Below are positions 26,941 to 34,604 of a stretch of DNA of 55,456 nt, one piece after another. The translations under genes and the position numbers were made by a program. Position 1 is the first letter of the stretch, and the number at the start of each line of letters is the position of its first letter. This DNA comes from Planctomycetota bacterium (GTDB lineage Bacteria; Planctomycetota; UBA8108; JACQVS01): assembly GCA_016209605.1 (NCBI GenBank), contig JACQVS010000060.1, positions 1 through 55,456 on the forward strand, read 5' to 3'. The notes beneath the pieces are model-generated. The model was not told the origin of the DNA and did no database searches. It was given only the letters and a program-made list of their open reading frames with translations.

Positions 26941-27177
26941 ATGTCGGACCTGAAAAAAGTCGCCACTGAAGCATTGGCGTTATCCCCAGATCTGAGAGCA
27001 CAGCTTGCAGAAATTCTGATCCAGAGTCTCGAGGAACCAGAAGAAACCGAGGTAAAGAGCAAGTGGCTCGAGGAAATTTATCGTCGTGACCAAGAAATAC
27101 GATCAGGAAAGGTTGTCTGCAAACCAGCTGACCAGGTTCTCCGAGAAGCGCGTGAACATCTTCGATGCAAAAAGTAG
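26941..27177 (+). CDS. Addiction-module antitoxin (unstable antitoxin family)
   Basis: 78 residues. The sequence EALALSPDLRAQLAEILIQS LEEPE followed by KWLEEIYRRDQEIRSGKV fits the PF09720 putative addiction-module component: a helical N-terminus of the form ALxLxxxxRxxLAxxLlxSL and a C-terminal toxin-wrapping region. It should bind and neutralise the toxin encoded immediately downstream; the two genes overlap by 13 bp. GTAGG is near the start (ATG 26941). GC content is visibly lower than in neighbouring genes, which suggests horizontal acquisition. Confidence 0.85.
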   Translation: MSDLKKVATEALALSPDLRAQLAEILIQSLEEPEETEVKSKWLEEIYRRDQEIRSGKVVCKPADQVLREAREHLRCKK

Positions 27178-27464
27178 ATATTCACCCTGACGCGAAACTG
27201 GAGATCGAGGAAACTGCCTCATACTACCAAGAACACGCCGATGGTTTAGGAATGGAATTTCTCGATGAGCTGAAAGAGGGTTTTAACCAAATCCTAAAAT
27301 TTCCGTGGGCTTACGGGATTCTCGAAGGCGAATTCAGGCGATATCTTTTAAAACGATTCCCTTATGGTATTGTTTACCGTATAGGAGAGGAATCGATTTT
27401 TATCATTTCGGTAGGGCACCTACACCGCAAACCCGGTTATTGGAAGAACCGGAAATTGAGCTGA
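27165..27464 (+). CDS. RelE/ParE-family toxin
   Basis: 99 residues. MQKVDIHPDAKLEIEETASYY, then FLDELKEGFNQILKFPWAYG and a basic core RRYLLKRFPYGIVYRI ending with ISVGHLHRKPGYWKNR are typical of plasmid-stabilisation ParE/RelE toxins. The C-terminal H-x-x-R-x-P-x-Y-W motif is characteristic. Family members either cut ribosome-bound mRNA or poison gyrase; which applies here is not decidable. It is the partner of the preceding antitoxin, overlapping it by 13 bp. It has low GC like the antitoxin. Confidence 0.88.
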   Translation: MQKVDIHPDAKLEIEETASYYQEHADGLGMEFLDELKEGFNQILKFPWAYGILEGEFRRYLLKRFPYGIVYRIGEESIFIISVGHLHRKPGYWKNRKLS

Positions 27465-27521
27465 TCCGTCGTGTTTACAAATCGATTTGCTTCGACCTGA
27501 TCTTCTTTAAGCCCGGCGGGA

Positions 27522-28165
27522 TCAAAATCCCTCCCCCACTTCCCCCTTCATGCCGGCCATGATCTCCTTGAGACGCTTGAGGGCGCGCAGGTAGCGCGAG
27601 CGCACCGAGGAGGGCTTCATTCCCAGGAGCTGGCCCGTCTCGGCGCTGGTGAGGCGCTCGAAGTGGCGGAGGGCGAGCACCTCGCGATCGACGGCATCCA
27701 TGCGGTTCAGGGCCTGCTCGAGGCGGAGGATCTTTTCCTCGAGCGCGGCCGCCTTGCTGGGGGAGGGGCCGGCGGCGGCGATCTGCATGGCAATGGCGGC
27801 GGAGCTGGCCTCGGGCATGGCGTCCTGGTAAAGGGAGATCTCGCGGCGGGCGTCGCGCGCCTGGGCGCCGAGGTGGCGGCGGTGCAGGTCCTGGAGCCTC
27901 TGTCCGGTGAGGAAGCGCAGCCAGATGAACAGCGGCACCCGGGAGCTCTCGAGGTAGTTCTCCAGCCGCCGGGAGGCCTCGATAAACGCGTCTTGCACCA
28001 CATCGGAAGGGTCGAGCCGGCTCTGCAGGCGCTTGTCAAGGCGCAGCCGCACCACCCGCTTGAGCCGCTCGCGATGCAGCATGAAGAGGTCGCAAGGAGC
28101 TTCTGCCGCTCCTTCTGATCCTTGCAGTCCAGAAGCAAACGGGTTTGGCCGAAGTCTTCTTTCAT
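27522..28165 (-). pseudogene. ECF-type sigma factor with a single-base frameshift
   Basis: The coding sequence begins at ATG 28165 (MKEDFGQTRLLLDCKDQKER, then QKLLA). Near 28091 one base is missing: inserting one base gives LLADLFMLHRERLKRVV, the expected family sequence, which continues in the other frame to the stop at 27522. The second part has RLRLDKRLQSRLDPSDVVQD and RRLENYLESSRVPLFIWLR (region 2), then AVDREVLALRHFERLTSAET and GMKPSSVRSRYLRALKRLKE (region 4, helix-turn-helix). Either a real frameshift mutation or an assembly error; without it the protein would be about 211 residues. If only the downstream ATG 28082 is used, part of the first helix is lost. No anti-sigma gene is adjacent. 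Confidence 0.75.
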
Positions 28166-28232
28166 GGAGTTCTCACCGTTAAATGGGGACAAAAAAACCC
28201 GCTAGGACTCAAATCATAGCGGGTATCTAGTT

Positions 28233-28310
28233 TGGTCGGGGTGACTGGATTTGAACCAGCGACCTCATGGTCCCAAACCATGCGCACTAGCCAAGCTGTG
28301 CAACACCCCG
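28233..28310 (-). tRNA. tRNA-Pro (anticodon UGG)
   Basis: The minus strand gives CGGGGTG at the 5' end (28310) pairing with CACCCCG near the 3' end, followed by A and an encoded CCA (28233-28235). The anticodon arm CATGG-TTTGGGA-CCATG has anticodon TGG. The T arm GCTGG-TTCAAAT-CCAGT is intact. Decodes CCN proline codons. Confidence 0.95.
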
Positions 28311-28350
28311 GATATCAGGGTAAAAGTTTTAAATACTTTACGGTAAGATC

Positions 28351-30441
28351 TTAAAAAGCGCAAGGATTCAGAGCATCCTCGGTCGCATCCAAGCCGGGAT
28401 TGGGGAAGGGCGGGGCCGGCTCCTGGCCGCCCAGGAAGAGGTAGCTCAAGATGGCGATGGCGCCGCTGATGTCCAGCTGACCGGCATCGACGGGATCGGC
28501 CGCATCCTCGCAGCGCAGCTCGTAGGTGCCGAGGAAGAGATACTGCAGCAGGTCGATGGCGTCGGTGATGCTCGGCTGGCCATCGCCGTCGACATCGCCT
28601 CGGATGAAAGAGCGCGGCAGCGGAAAGAGGACCCTCAGGATGGAGACGGTCCCGGAGGTCAGCCCCGGAATCCGCTCGATGCCGTCGACGATGTAAACGC
28701 ACGAGAGCTTGTTGGGGCCGAGGCCGTTCTTCAGCTCGACCAGGGTGGTCTTCCCCTGCGGCGCCTCGGTGGAAATGTTGAAGACCAGGTTGACGATGCG
28801 GCGGTCATCCGCCGGGAGAAGGCGCCGGTTTTCGAAAGGCGGTTCAGGGGCATCCACCAGCATGCCGATGTTGAAGTAGGGATCGGCGGGATCGTCCGAT
28901 CGGACCGTTTCAAAGAACTCCGGCCGGCCGCTGCCGGTGTACGTGGTGTTGTAAGTCACGTCGACGAGCGTCAAGATCCTGGGATCATAGCGCCCCGTGA
29001 TCTGGAATCCCTGAATTGCCTCCTTGAAGGTGCCGATCACCGGCACCCACACCTTCTGCTGGCCGGGGAAGACGGCGATGGGAGGAATCCTCATGGTGTT
29101 GATCCGATCCTGGACGAAGATATAGTCCTCGCGTAACTGCTCTGAGCTGCCGCCGGGGCCGGAAACTTCCAGCTTCACCGAGTACTTGCCGGTCTGGCCA
29201 TACAGATGCGCCGGATTTTTCTCGTTGGAGGTCTGCCCATCGCCAAAGTTCCACTTCCAGATCCGGATGTCGCCGCTTGACTGGTCGGTGAACTGGACCC
29301 GGACCGGCACTTCTCCTCCCTCGGGATCCGCCTTGAACTGGGCCACCGGCTTGGAGGAGTTGTTGGAGTAATAAACCTCGCCCTCGCGCAGGAAGCTCAG
29401 ATGGAACGTTCCCTGCAAATCGACGCGTAAGCTGGGATGGGTCTCAATTTCTGGAGTATGGGTGACCTGGACCGGCGGCAAAAATTGCTGCGGGCTGCCG
29501 GCGATATAATAGAGGTCGCCACCATTTTCGTAAGCGATCGACAGGAACTGCTCCTTCAGCTGGAAGTCGGGATTGATGACCCCGCCCTCCACGACCTTTT
29601 TGGGGGCATCGAAGACCACGCCTGACTTGACCGCCATGAAAATGATGCCGCCGCTCTCGTAAACGACGAAGACGACGCCGCTCGAGGCAACCCCGATGCC
29701 CGATGAAAAAGCCTCGGCGCCGGGATTCTGGAACACCGGGATCTCCCCTGTGAAGCCGCCGGACTTGTTGTTCACGTAGTAAAGGGTCTTGACGCGCTTG
29801 TAGACGACGTGAACCGTGTTGTTGGTCTCTTCCAGGGCGAGATCCGGGTAATCTCCCGCCCCCACCGGAACGATTTTTCCCTGGGTGTGGTTATAATAAA
29901 CGACCCGCTGCTCGAAGCCCTCGCTCTGAGCCCACACCAGGTGCGGAGCGCCCAGCTTGTCGATGAAGAGCTGCGGCGCCGAGTCATCCACTTGGTTGCT
30001 GGAAAGGTTGGCGGGCTGGCGGAACCGACCCCCAGCGTTGCTGGTGAGGAGGATCTCCCGCCCTTCAGCACCGGCCTCGTCATCTTCCTGGGTGAAGGCG
30101 ATGTAAGTGACCCCGACCGCATTGGTCTCCACCACCGGATCCCCCTGCCCCAGGACCCCGTCCAGGGGCGACTCCGTGAAATCCACCGTGGTCCCCAGCA
30201 CGTGGACGACGATGCGGGACTGGATGACCATCGCCACATAGGCGTTTTGCCCCAAGTCGACGCCCAGAGAAGCCTGGGCTGCCAGGCCCGAGCCGTCGCT
30301 CATCTGCCTCGGCTCGGAGAAGGCCTCCTGGGCGGCCGCAAACCGGCTGGAAACGGCCACCAGGACCGCCCACAAGCCTCCGCGGCGGATTTTCAAATGC
30401 AATTCTTCAAACATCTTGGGAAGCCGAACGGCTGGCTTCAT
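28351..30441 (-). CDS. Secreted beta-propeller/PKD/cohesin-like protein with dockerin-like C-terminus
   Basis: 696 residues; ATG 30441 is chosen because GAGGAG lies six bases upstream. The signal region ends near FAAAQEAF. A repeat-rich region (about 35-335) with recurring LxxVxxxYxxxG patterns suggests a sialidase-like propeller. A PKD domain follows (about 340-425; FTDQSSG, WKWNFGDGQTS, HLYGQTGKYSVKLEVSG). Next is a cohesin-like beta-sandwich (about 445-590; IQGFQITGRYDPRILTLVDV, RRIVNLVFNIS). The end is a double EF-hand dockerin-like module (GDVDGDGQPSITDAIDLL, VDAGQLDISGAIAILSYLFL). Having both cohesin-like and dockerin-like parts suggests participation in extracellular assembly; this is inference. 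The tRNA-Pro gene lies 41 bp downstream. Confidence 0.85.
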   Translation of the reverse strand: MKPAVRLPKMFEELHLKIRRGGLWAVLVAVSSRFAAAQEAFSEPRQMSDGSGLAAQASLGVDLGQNAYVAMVIQSRIVVHVLGTTVDFTESPLDGVLGQGDPVVETNAVGVTYIAFTQEDDEAGAEGREILLTSNAGGRFRQPANLSSNQVDDSAPQLFIDKLGAPHLVWAQSEGFEQRVVYYNHTQGKIVPVGAGDYPDLALEETNNTVHVVYKRVKTLYYVNNKSGGFTGEIPVFQNPGAEAFSSGIGVASSGVVFVVYESGGIIFMAVKSGVVFDAPKKVVEGGVINPDFQLKEQFLSIAYENGGDLYYIAGSPQQFLPPVQVTHTPEIETHPSLRVDLQGTFHLSFLREGEVYYSNNSSKPVAQFKADPEGGEVPVRVQFTDQSSGDIRIWKWNFGDGQTSNEKNPAHLYGQTGKYSVKLEVSGPGGSSEQLREDYIFVQDRINTMRIPPIAVFPGQQKVWVPVIGTFKEAIQGFQITGRYDPRILTLVDVTYNTTYTGSGRPEFFETVRSDDPADPYFNIGMLVDAPEPPFENRRLLPADDRRIVNLVFNISTEAPQGKTTLVELKNGLGPNKLSCVYIVDGIERIPGLTSGTVSILRVLFPLPRSFIRGDVDGDGQPSITDAIDLLQYLFLGTYELRCEDAADPVDAGQLDISGAIAILSYLFLGGQEPAPPFPNPGLDATEDALNPCAF

Positions 30442-30685
30442 GACTTCTCCTCGTCGCCCTTCCAAAGGCCAAATCCATGAAAGCTATTTCAAGCTCCATG
30501 GGGGTGAAACGGATCGGTTTCGTTCGTTTAATTTTAGGCTTCTCTGAGCCCCCAACCTGGGGCTCTATTTTACGGCCAAATCTGGAGAAGTAAAAAAAAT
30601 TCTTCCGGGCGGGAGAGGCTCAGTGAGGGGGGATTTGAGGCGCGAAAAAGCCGGGGCGGCGACAGCATCTCAATTGGTCAAGATC

Positions 30686-31303
30686 TCAATCGGTCAAGAA
30701 ATCCTCGTCGTCCTTGAAAAAGTTCCACGGCTCCCCGCCGGTGCGGATGGCCCGCGGCGTATCAACCATGTCACAGATCCAGGCGGTGAGCAGGAAGGCC
30801 GCTCCAACGGTTCCCATTCCGCCGGCGGCGACATAGAGGCCGATCGGCAGGAAGTTGTCCTGGGACTTGTCCAGGAAGTACGCTCCCGTGCCCACCCCTC
30901 CTCCGATGGCGGCGAAGAGGTAGCCCCACTCCCCCATCTCGAAGAGGCGCTTGGCGGTCTTGGTGTCGCCAGCGTAGTAATGCCCGACGCCCGGGACGAT
31001 GATTCCCGGAAAGAAAGCGAGCAGCACGCCGAGCACCACCGATTTTTGCGGCGCCGGCTCGGCCTCCTCCTCTTGGCGGTCGCGCCGGCGGCGCTGATCG
31101 AGCGCCGGACGGGGCGGCGCCGACACCGATCTCTGGGCCGCCCACACCAGCTGCCTGTCGATGGTTTCAAAATGCTGGAAGGATAGGAAGGAAGAGCAGC
31201 CGCAAAACGGCATCCCCAGGCCGGCCAGGAAGAGGGCTCTCAAGACGGCAGGCGCCGGAGGGGGGGGGCGGCCGGAAGCTGGAGAAGGCGCCGACAGAAT
31301 CAT
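30686..31303 (-). CDS. Membrane protein of unknown function
   Basis: 205 residues. A short hydrophobic N-terminus (LRALFLAGLGMPFCGCSSF) resembles a lipoprotein or signal segment, but the lipobox is weak. A basic hydrophilic stretch (about 65-88) is followed by three hydrophobic segments (VVLGVLLAFFPGIIVPGVGH, YLFAAIGGGVGTGAYFL, IGLYVAAGGMGTVGAAFLL). YYAGDTKTAKRLFEMGEWGY between them resembles small membrane proteins of the P13/DUF type that follow VPGxGHxYxGxxxxA. The start codon is uncertain: ATG 31303 has no ribosome binding site. In the gap 30442-30685 I see only a weak hairpin (30546-30565). Confidence 0.6.
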   Translation of the reverse strand: MILSAPSPASGRPPPPAPAVLRALFLAGLGMPFCGCSSFLSFQHFETIDRQLVWAAQRSVSAPPRPALDQRRRRDRQEEEAEPAPQKSVVLGVLLAFFPGIIVPGVGHYYAGDTKTAKRLFEMGEWGYLFAAIGGGVGTGAYFLDKSQDNFLPIGLYVAAGGMGTVGAAFLLTAWICDMVDTPRAIRTGGEPWNFFKDDEDFLTD

Positions 31304-31485
31304 TAACAAATTATGAAGGCGGGTTGGAAGAATCTTCCAGCCCGCCTTCCTCCATTTTCCCCCGCGACCCCGGCCTTCGGATCGGCCGACGGCTCACGCG
31401 CTATCATCCATCCCCTCCTACCGTCCCATGGGGAAGAACGAGGGGGAAGCTGCGGGACCGAGCAGCGGGGGGCACAAAGCAGATC

Positions 31486-31575
31486 TTACCTGCCGGTCCG
31501 CCTCTTGGTTTTCCTCGAGACCGTCTTCTTCGTGGATTTCTTCTTCTTCGCGGTTTTCCTGGCAACCTTGGCCAT
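31486..31575 (-). CDS. 29-residue Lys/Arg-rich micro-protein
   Basis: ATG 31575 is preceded by a strong AAAGGAG (spacing about 7). The product starts MAKVARKTAKKKK, continues STKKTVSRKTKRRTGR and stops at TAA 31486. Fifteen of 29 residues are Lys/Arg; there are no acidic residues and no Cys. The AKK/TKK pattern resembles histone-H1-like tails and bacterial nucleoid or ribosome-associated peptides. I cannot name a family. It stands alone on the minus strand between two longer genes, about 330 bp from the next upstream gene. Confidence 0.6.
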   Translation of the reverse strand: MAKVARKTAKKKKSTKKTVSRKTKRRTGR

Positions 31576-31842
31576 GTCCGTTCTCCTTTAAAAAAGGCCT
31601 AATGAAACCAAAAAAGGAAACCAAAAACGATACGTTCGTTGGGAAATTCTAGAAAGGAGCTGGTGAGCCGGATGCTCCCATTCTCTTGTTGGTTCTGGGC
31701 AGGGCTTGCTATTTTTCAATCCTATGATTTCCGAGTGATTCCAGAGTGAATCCAGCCGCAGTGAATCCAGCCAGCCTTCAGCTCTCAATTATCGGTTGCG
31801 ATAATAAACTTCTTTGATCAATTTGCAATCATTTTTAATGGT

Positions 31843-31883
31843 TTTGCAATTTTTAGCCGCTTCTCGCGGCTACAAATTGCAAA
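31843..31883. terminator. Long hairpin after the gene at 31909
   Basis: TTTGCAATTTTTAGCCGC (31843-31860) pairs with GCGGCTACAAATTGCAAA (31866-31883), 18 bp with one mismatch and a TTCTC loop. It starts 26 bp beyond the stop of the minus-strand gene at 31909. A second hairpin, ATTATCG-GTTG-CGATAAT, lies at 31788-31805. Otherwise the 333-bp gap 31576-31908 holds only a short direct repeat (AGTGAATCCAGCC twice near 31745-31772). Confidence 0.5.
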
Positions 31884-31908
31884 CCCTCGCGCTGGAGGAG
31901 ATCCCACT

Positions 31909-32958
31909 TCATTCTGCTAGAAACTGGATCGACTCCACGGCGCGCTCCATGGCGGTGAGGTCTTCGTTCGAGGTGTTCTCGTTGCTGAAAGTGGTGATCA
32001 GCCAGAAGCGGCTTTTTCCAGGGACCAGGCACTGCCGGACCGAGACGGTCAGGTGCTGGGACTCTTTCGCGGCGCTTCCGGCCTTTTCCCCTTCGGCACT
32101 GGAAACCTTCATACCCACTTCGCCCTGGCCAATGAACTGCAACACCCTTCGCCCCTGGATCAGCTTCTCTTCCTCCTTGACGATCGAGAAATCCGCCAGC
32201 ACTTCCTTGGGATCTTCATACAGGGCTTTCCTGGCATCTTCCAGATTCCACTCGTTCACCGCGGCGGACACGATCACCAGGCTGGGCGCGAACGCATCTT
32301 CCTGCCGCGTTCCAGCCCACCGGACGCCTTCCTCGCCGCCGTTTTCACGGAACCAGCCGGCAGGAGGTTCCAGAGAGACCGCTAGCTCTGCGACTTCCTG
32401 GCGGGCGCCGGTTCCCTTGTTCTCGGGCGGGATGACCCCCACTTCGACGGAAGGAGGCGTCGACGGCGGACCTTCAGTTCCAGCCACGGTCCCGGGCCAA
32501 GTCTCCTTGGGAGCGGCGGAGCTGCCAGCAGCCTCCGGGCTGGTGCCAGCCCCGGAGAACGGAGCGACGGGAACGGAGGTCTCGCCCCTCGCGGCATTTT
32601 TGCCCCCCTCCGGCATCAGGTTCTTCACCACGGCTTCAAAGTTCGGCGGCAGGTCTTCCTCGGGATTGGATGATTGGATGAGGGCGGGCTCCGGTTCTGC
32701 CTCGACCGGATGGCTTGCTTTGGCCTTCTTCTTGGCAATGGCGGCCTCCTCTTCCGGATCGAGAACCACCGTCTCCAAAAAGCGGCGGTAAATGAAGACC
32801 TTGCCGTTTTGCCAACCCATGACGATCATGGTCTCATCCTGGTCGACAATCGGCCCCTGGATGATATAACCGTTCTTCATGAAAACGCTGCCAGCCTCAA
32901 CCCAGAGCGCCGGAGCGAAGCTCAAGAGGAATCCCAAAAAAATCGTTGCTCTTCTCAT
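31909..32958 (-). CDS. Exported protein of unknown function
   Basis: 349 residues. The N-terminal signal peptide (RRATIFLGFLLSFAPALWVEA) is followed by a small beta module (SVFMKNGYIIQGPIVDQDET to TVVLDPEEE) related to the one at the start of the protein at 46103. A long Glu/Pro/Ala-rich linker (about 75-185) leads to a C-terminal domain (about 195-349; VSLEPPAGWFRENGG, SRFWLITTFSNENTS, MERAVESIQFL) with the look of a PsbP/DcrB-like periplasmic fold. No catalytic motif is seen. Its ATG overlaps the stop of the upstream gene by four bases (ATGA), so the two are translationally coupled and probably function together in the envelope. Confidence 0.75.
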   Translation of the reverse strand: MRRATIFLGFLLSFAPALWVEAGSVFMKNGYIIQGPIVDQDETMIVMGWQNGKVFIYRRFLETVVLDPEEEAAIAKKKAKASHPVEAEPEPALIQSSNPEEDLPPNFEAVVKNLMPEGGKNAARGETSVPVAPFSGAGTSPEAAGSSAAPKETWPGTVAGTEGPPSTPPSVEVGVIPPENKGTGARQEVAELAVSLEPPAGWFRENGGEEGVRWAGTRQEDAFAPSLVIVSAAVNEWNLEDARKALYEDPKEVLADFSIVKEEEKLIQGRRVLQFIGQGEVGMKVSSAEGEKAGSAAKESQHLTVSVRQCLVPGKSRFWLITTFSNENTSNEDLTAMERAVESIQFLAE

Positions 32959-34118
32959 TCTGACTCCTTTTCCATCTTACCCGGAAGCCCGAGGCGCAAT
33001 GCCAGCAACACTTTCTTCCTGACAGCGATCCGCGTGGCCGACAGCTCCGCCTGAGCGACTTCCCCGCCGGCAGGTCTCACCGAAGAGGGGTTGGCCTCAT
33101 TCCCCGAGCCTGCCGGGGCTGCGGGCCCGCCGGCACCGCCCGCTTCCGCCGGCGGCGTTCCAGGGACAGCGGCGACTTCCGTGCCGCCCGGCTTCGTGCC
33201 GATGACCGGCGCCGGATGGGGCTTGTGGCCCCGCTTGATGCCGGTCGTGGCCGAGGCGGTGCCGCCTTCGCCGAAATTGGCGTTGAACCACTCGCTGATC
33301 TCGGGGAAGAAGAAGAGGCCCAGGCCAATGGAAGCGGCCAGGCCGCTGGCCACAAGAAGCACGCGGGTCTTCGACTTCTGAGGTGCGGATTCGGCCGCGG
33401 CGATATCTTCGGATCCTTCGAGGAGCGGGCCAGCGGCGTCGCCGACTTGATCCTTGACGCCTTCTTTCGAAGCCGAGTCGGAGGCTGTTCCGGCATTCAG
33501 GATGTCCTCATCCAGGGAAGTGGCCAGCTCGGCGATTTCATCCATGACGCCGATATTTTCGGTGTCGCTTCCGCTCGCTTCCGCCTCCGGCCGGCCAGTG
33601 GAGCCGCCAGCCTCTGAAGTTCCCTCGGCGCCGGCAATCTCTTCCGTCCCGGCCAGCGGATTGACGCTCTTCAGGCCGATGTTCTCGATGCTCTCCGCCG
33701 TGGTGCTCCCCACCGGTTTTCCGCTGGCAGCGGTATCCGTGTTGATATCGGCTTCTTCGACCTCTTGAGTCTCCACGAAGGGGATCGCCTCCCCCTTCCC
33801 TGAACCTTCCTTGCCGCCCTCGCCTTCATCGGGAAGAAGCACCAGAACCTCCTCCGTTTCGGTAGGCGGCCCATCCTTCAAAACGGGGCTAATATGCTCA
33901 TCGATGGATTGGGTGACCATCTCGGTGCCGGCGTTGAAGTCGGCGGCCGGCTGGATCGGAGCCTCCGCCGCCTGAGGCGCCGCCATATCTTTTGACATCA
34001 GTTTGGTATCCTCGATCCCTTCGGTGCGCATGATGATGGTGGGGTCGACGATCCCTGGATCTTCTGACGGCTGATTTTTCTTCAACCGCTTGGATTCGTT
34101 TTCGGGTTTTTTCGCCAT
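32955..34118 (-). CDS. Single-pass membrane protein with acidic cytoplasmic and Pro-rich outer regions
   Basis: 387 residues; ATG 34118 with GGAG about ten bases upstream (an in-frame TTG lies at 34133). Residues 1-250 are highly acidic and Ser/Thr/Glu-rich with a basic start (MAKKPENESKRLKKN). One transmembrane helix follows (about 255-275; VLLVASGLAASIGLGLFFFP). The C-terminal 110 residues are Gly/Pro/Ala-rich and end in a short basic helix (RIAVRKKVLLALRLGLPGK). TIIMRTEGIEDTK near the N-terminus may be a phosphorylation-type recognition segment for kinase/FHA systems; that is speculative. Coupled by ATGA to the exported protein at 31909. Confidence 0.7.
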   Translation of the reverse strand: MAKKPENESKRLKKNQPSEDPGIVDPTIIMRTEGIEDTKLMSKDMAAPQAAEAPIQPAADFNAGTEMVTQSIDEHISPVLKDGPPTETEEVLVLLPDEGEGGKEGSGKGEAIPFVETQEVEEADINTDTAASGKPVGSTTAESIENIGLKSVNPLAGTEEIAGAEGTSEAGGSTGRPEAEASGSDTENIGVMDEIAELATSLDEDILNAGTASDSASKEGVKDQVGDAAGPLLEGSEDIAAAESAPQKSKTRVLLVASGLAASIGLGLFFFPEISEWFNANFGEGGTASATTGIKRGHKPHPAPVIGTKPGGTEVAAVPGTPPAEAGGAGGPAAPAGSGNEANPSSVRPAGGEVAQAELSATRIAVRKKVLLALRLGLPGKMEKESE

Positions 34119-34604
34119 GAATTCTTTCTCCAATGAGAAATCTCCCAGGAAGCGAAACCCCGTAAGGAGTCATCCGGTTCCAGCTTCGCCTCGTTGGCAG
34201 TTTTGGTTGCTGATTTGGTTTCTGAATGGTTTCTGTCGCTGAACGGCAACAGAAACTGATGAATCTATCGGCTTTTCCCGTCTAGAAAGTCCAACCCTGG
34301 AAGCTCTCCACGTCCGGTCCTGCTCCAGAGCGGTTTTCTGGGCCCTGGTCCGGTGCTGATAATGACTAGAATATCTCAGAAGAATACCCCGCCCATGCCG
34401 GGCGTCAAACGGGGCTCGGCCGGAGGCCCTGATGGGCCGGCAAGCCCCTGAAATACCGGGGTTTAATGGTCTTTTCGGTGATTGCCCGGCAGGACTTTTG
34501 CTTATTCTGAGCCCCCCTCTCCGCCGCCAGGAAAAAAAGAGGAAACGGCCGGCGATTCAATACGTCCTTTTACTAGATCGCCCGGACCGTCCAGGAATGT
34601 TAAG
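34119..34604. other. Divergent intergenic region with strong secondary structure
   Basis: These 486 bases separate two divergent genes and contain no ORF I can support. GTTTCTGTCGC (34229-34239) pairs with GCAACAGAAAC (34246-34256) with one mismatch. At 34385-34465 a C/G-rich segment can form several nested helices, including GGCCC-TGAT-GGGCC and GGGGCT with AGCCCC. It lies about 140 bp before the sigma-factor start and may be a structured leader. I do not recognise a known riboswitch class. Confidence 0.4.

Noticed and set aside
30546..30565. Hairpin GAGCCCC...GGGGCTC as a terminator of the gene at 30686
   Set aside because: It lies 120 bp downstream and is not followed by a T-run on the minus strand.
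34385..34465. Cyclic-di-GMP or other known riboswitch
   Set aside because: The conserved core motifs of the classes I can recall are not present; kept only as an unrecognised structured region.
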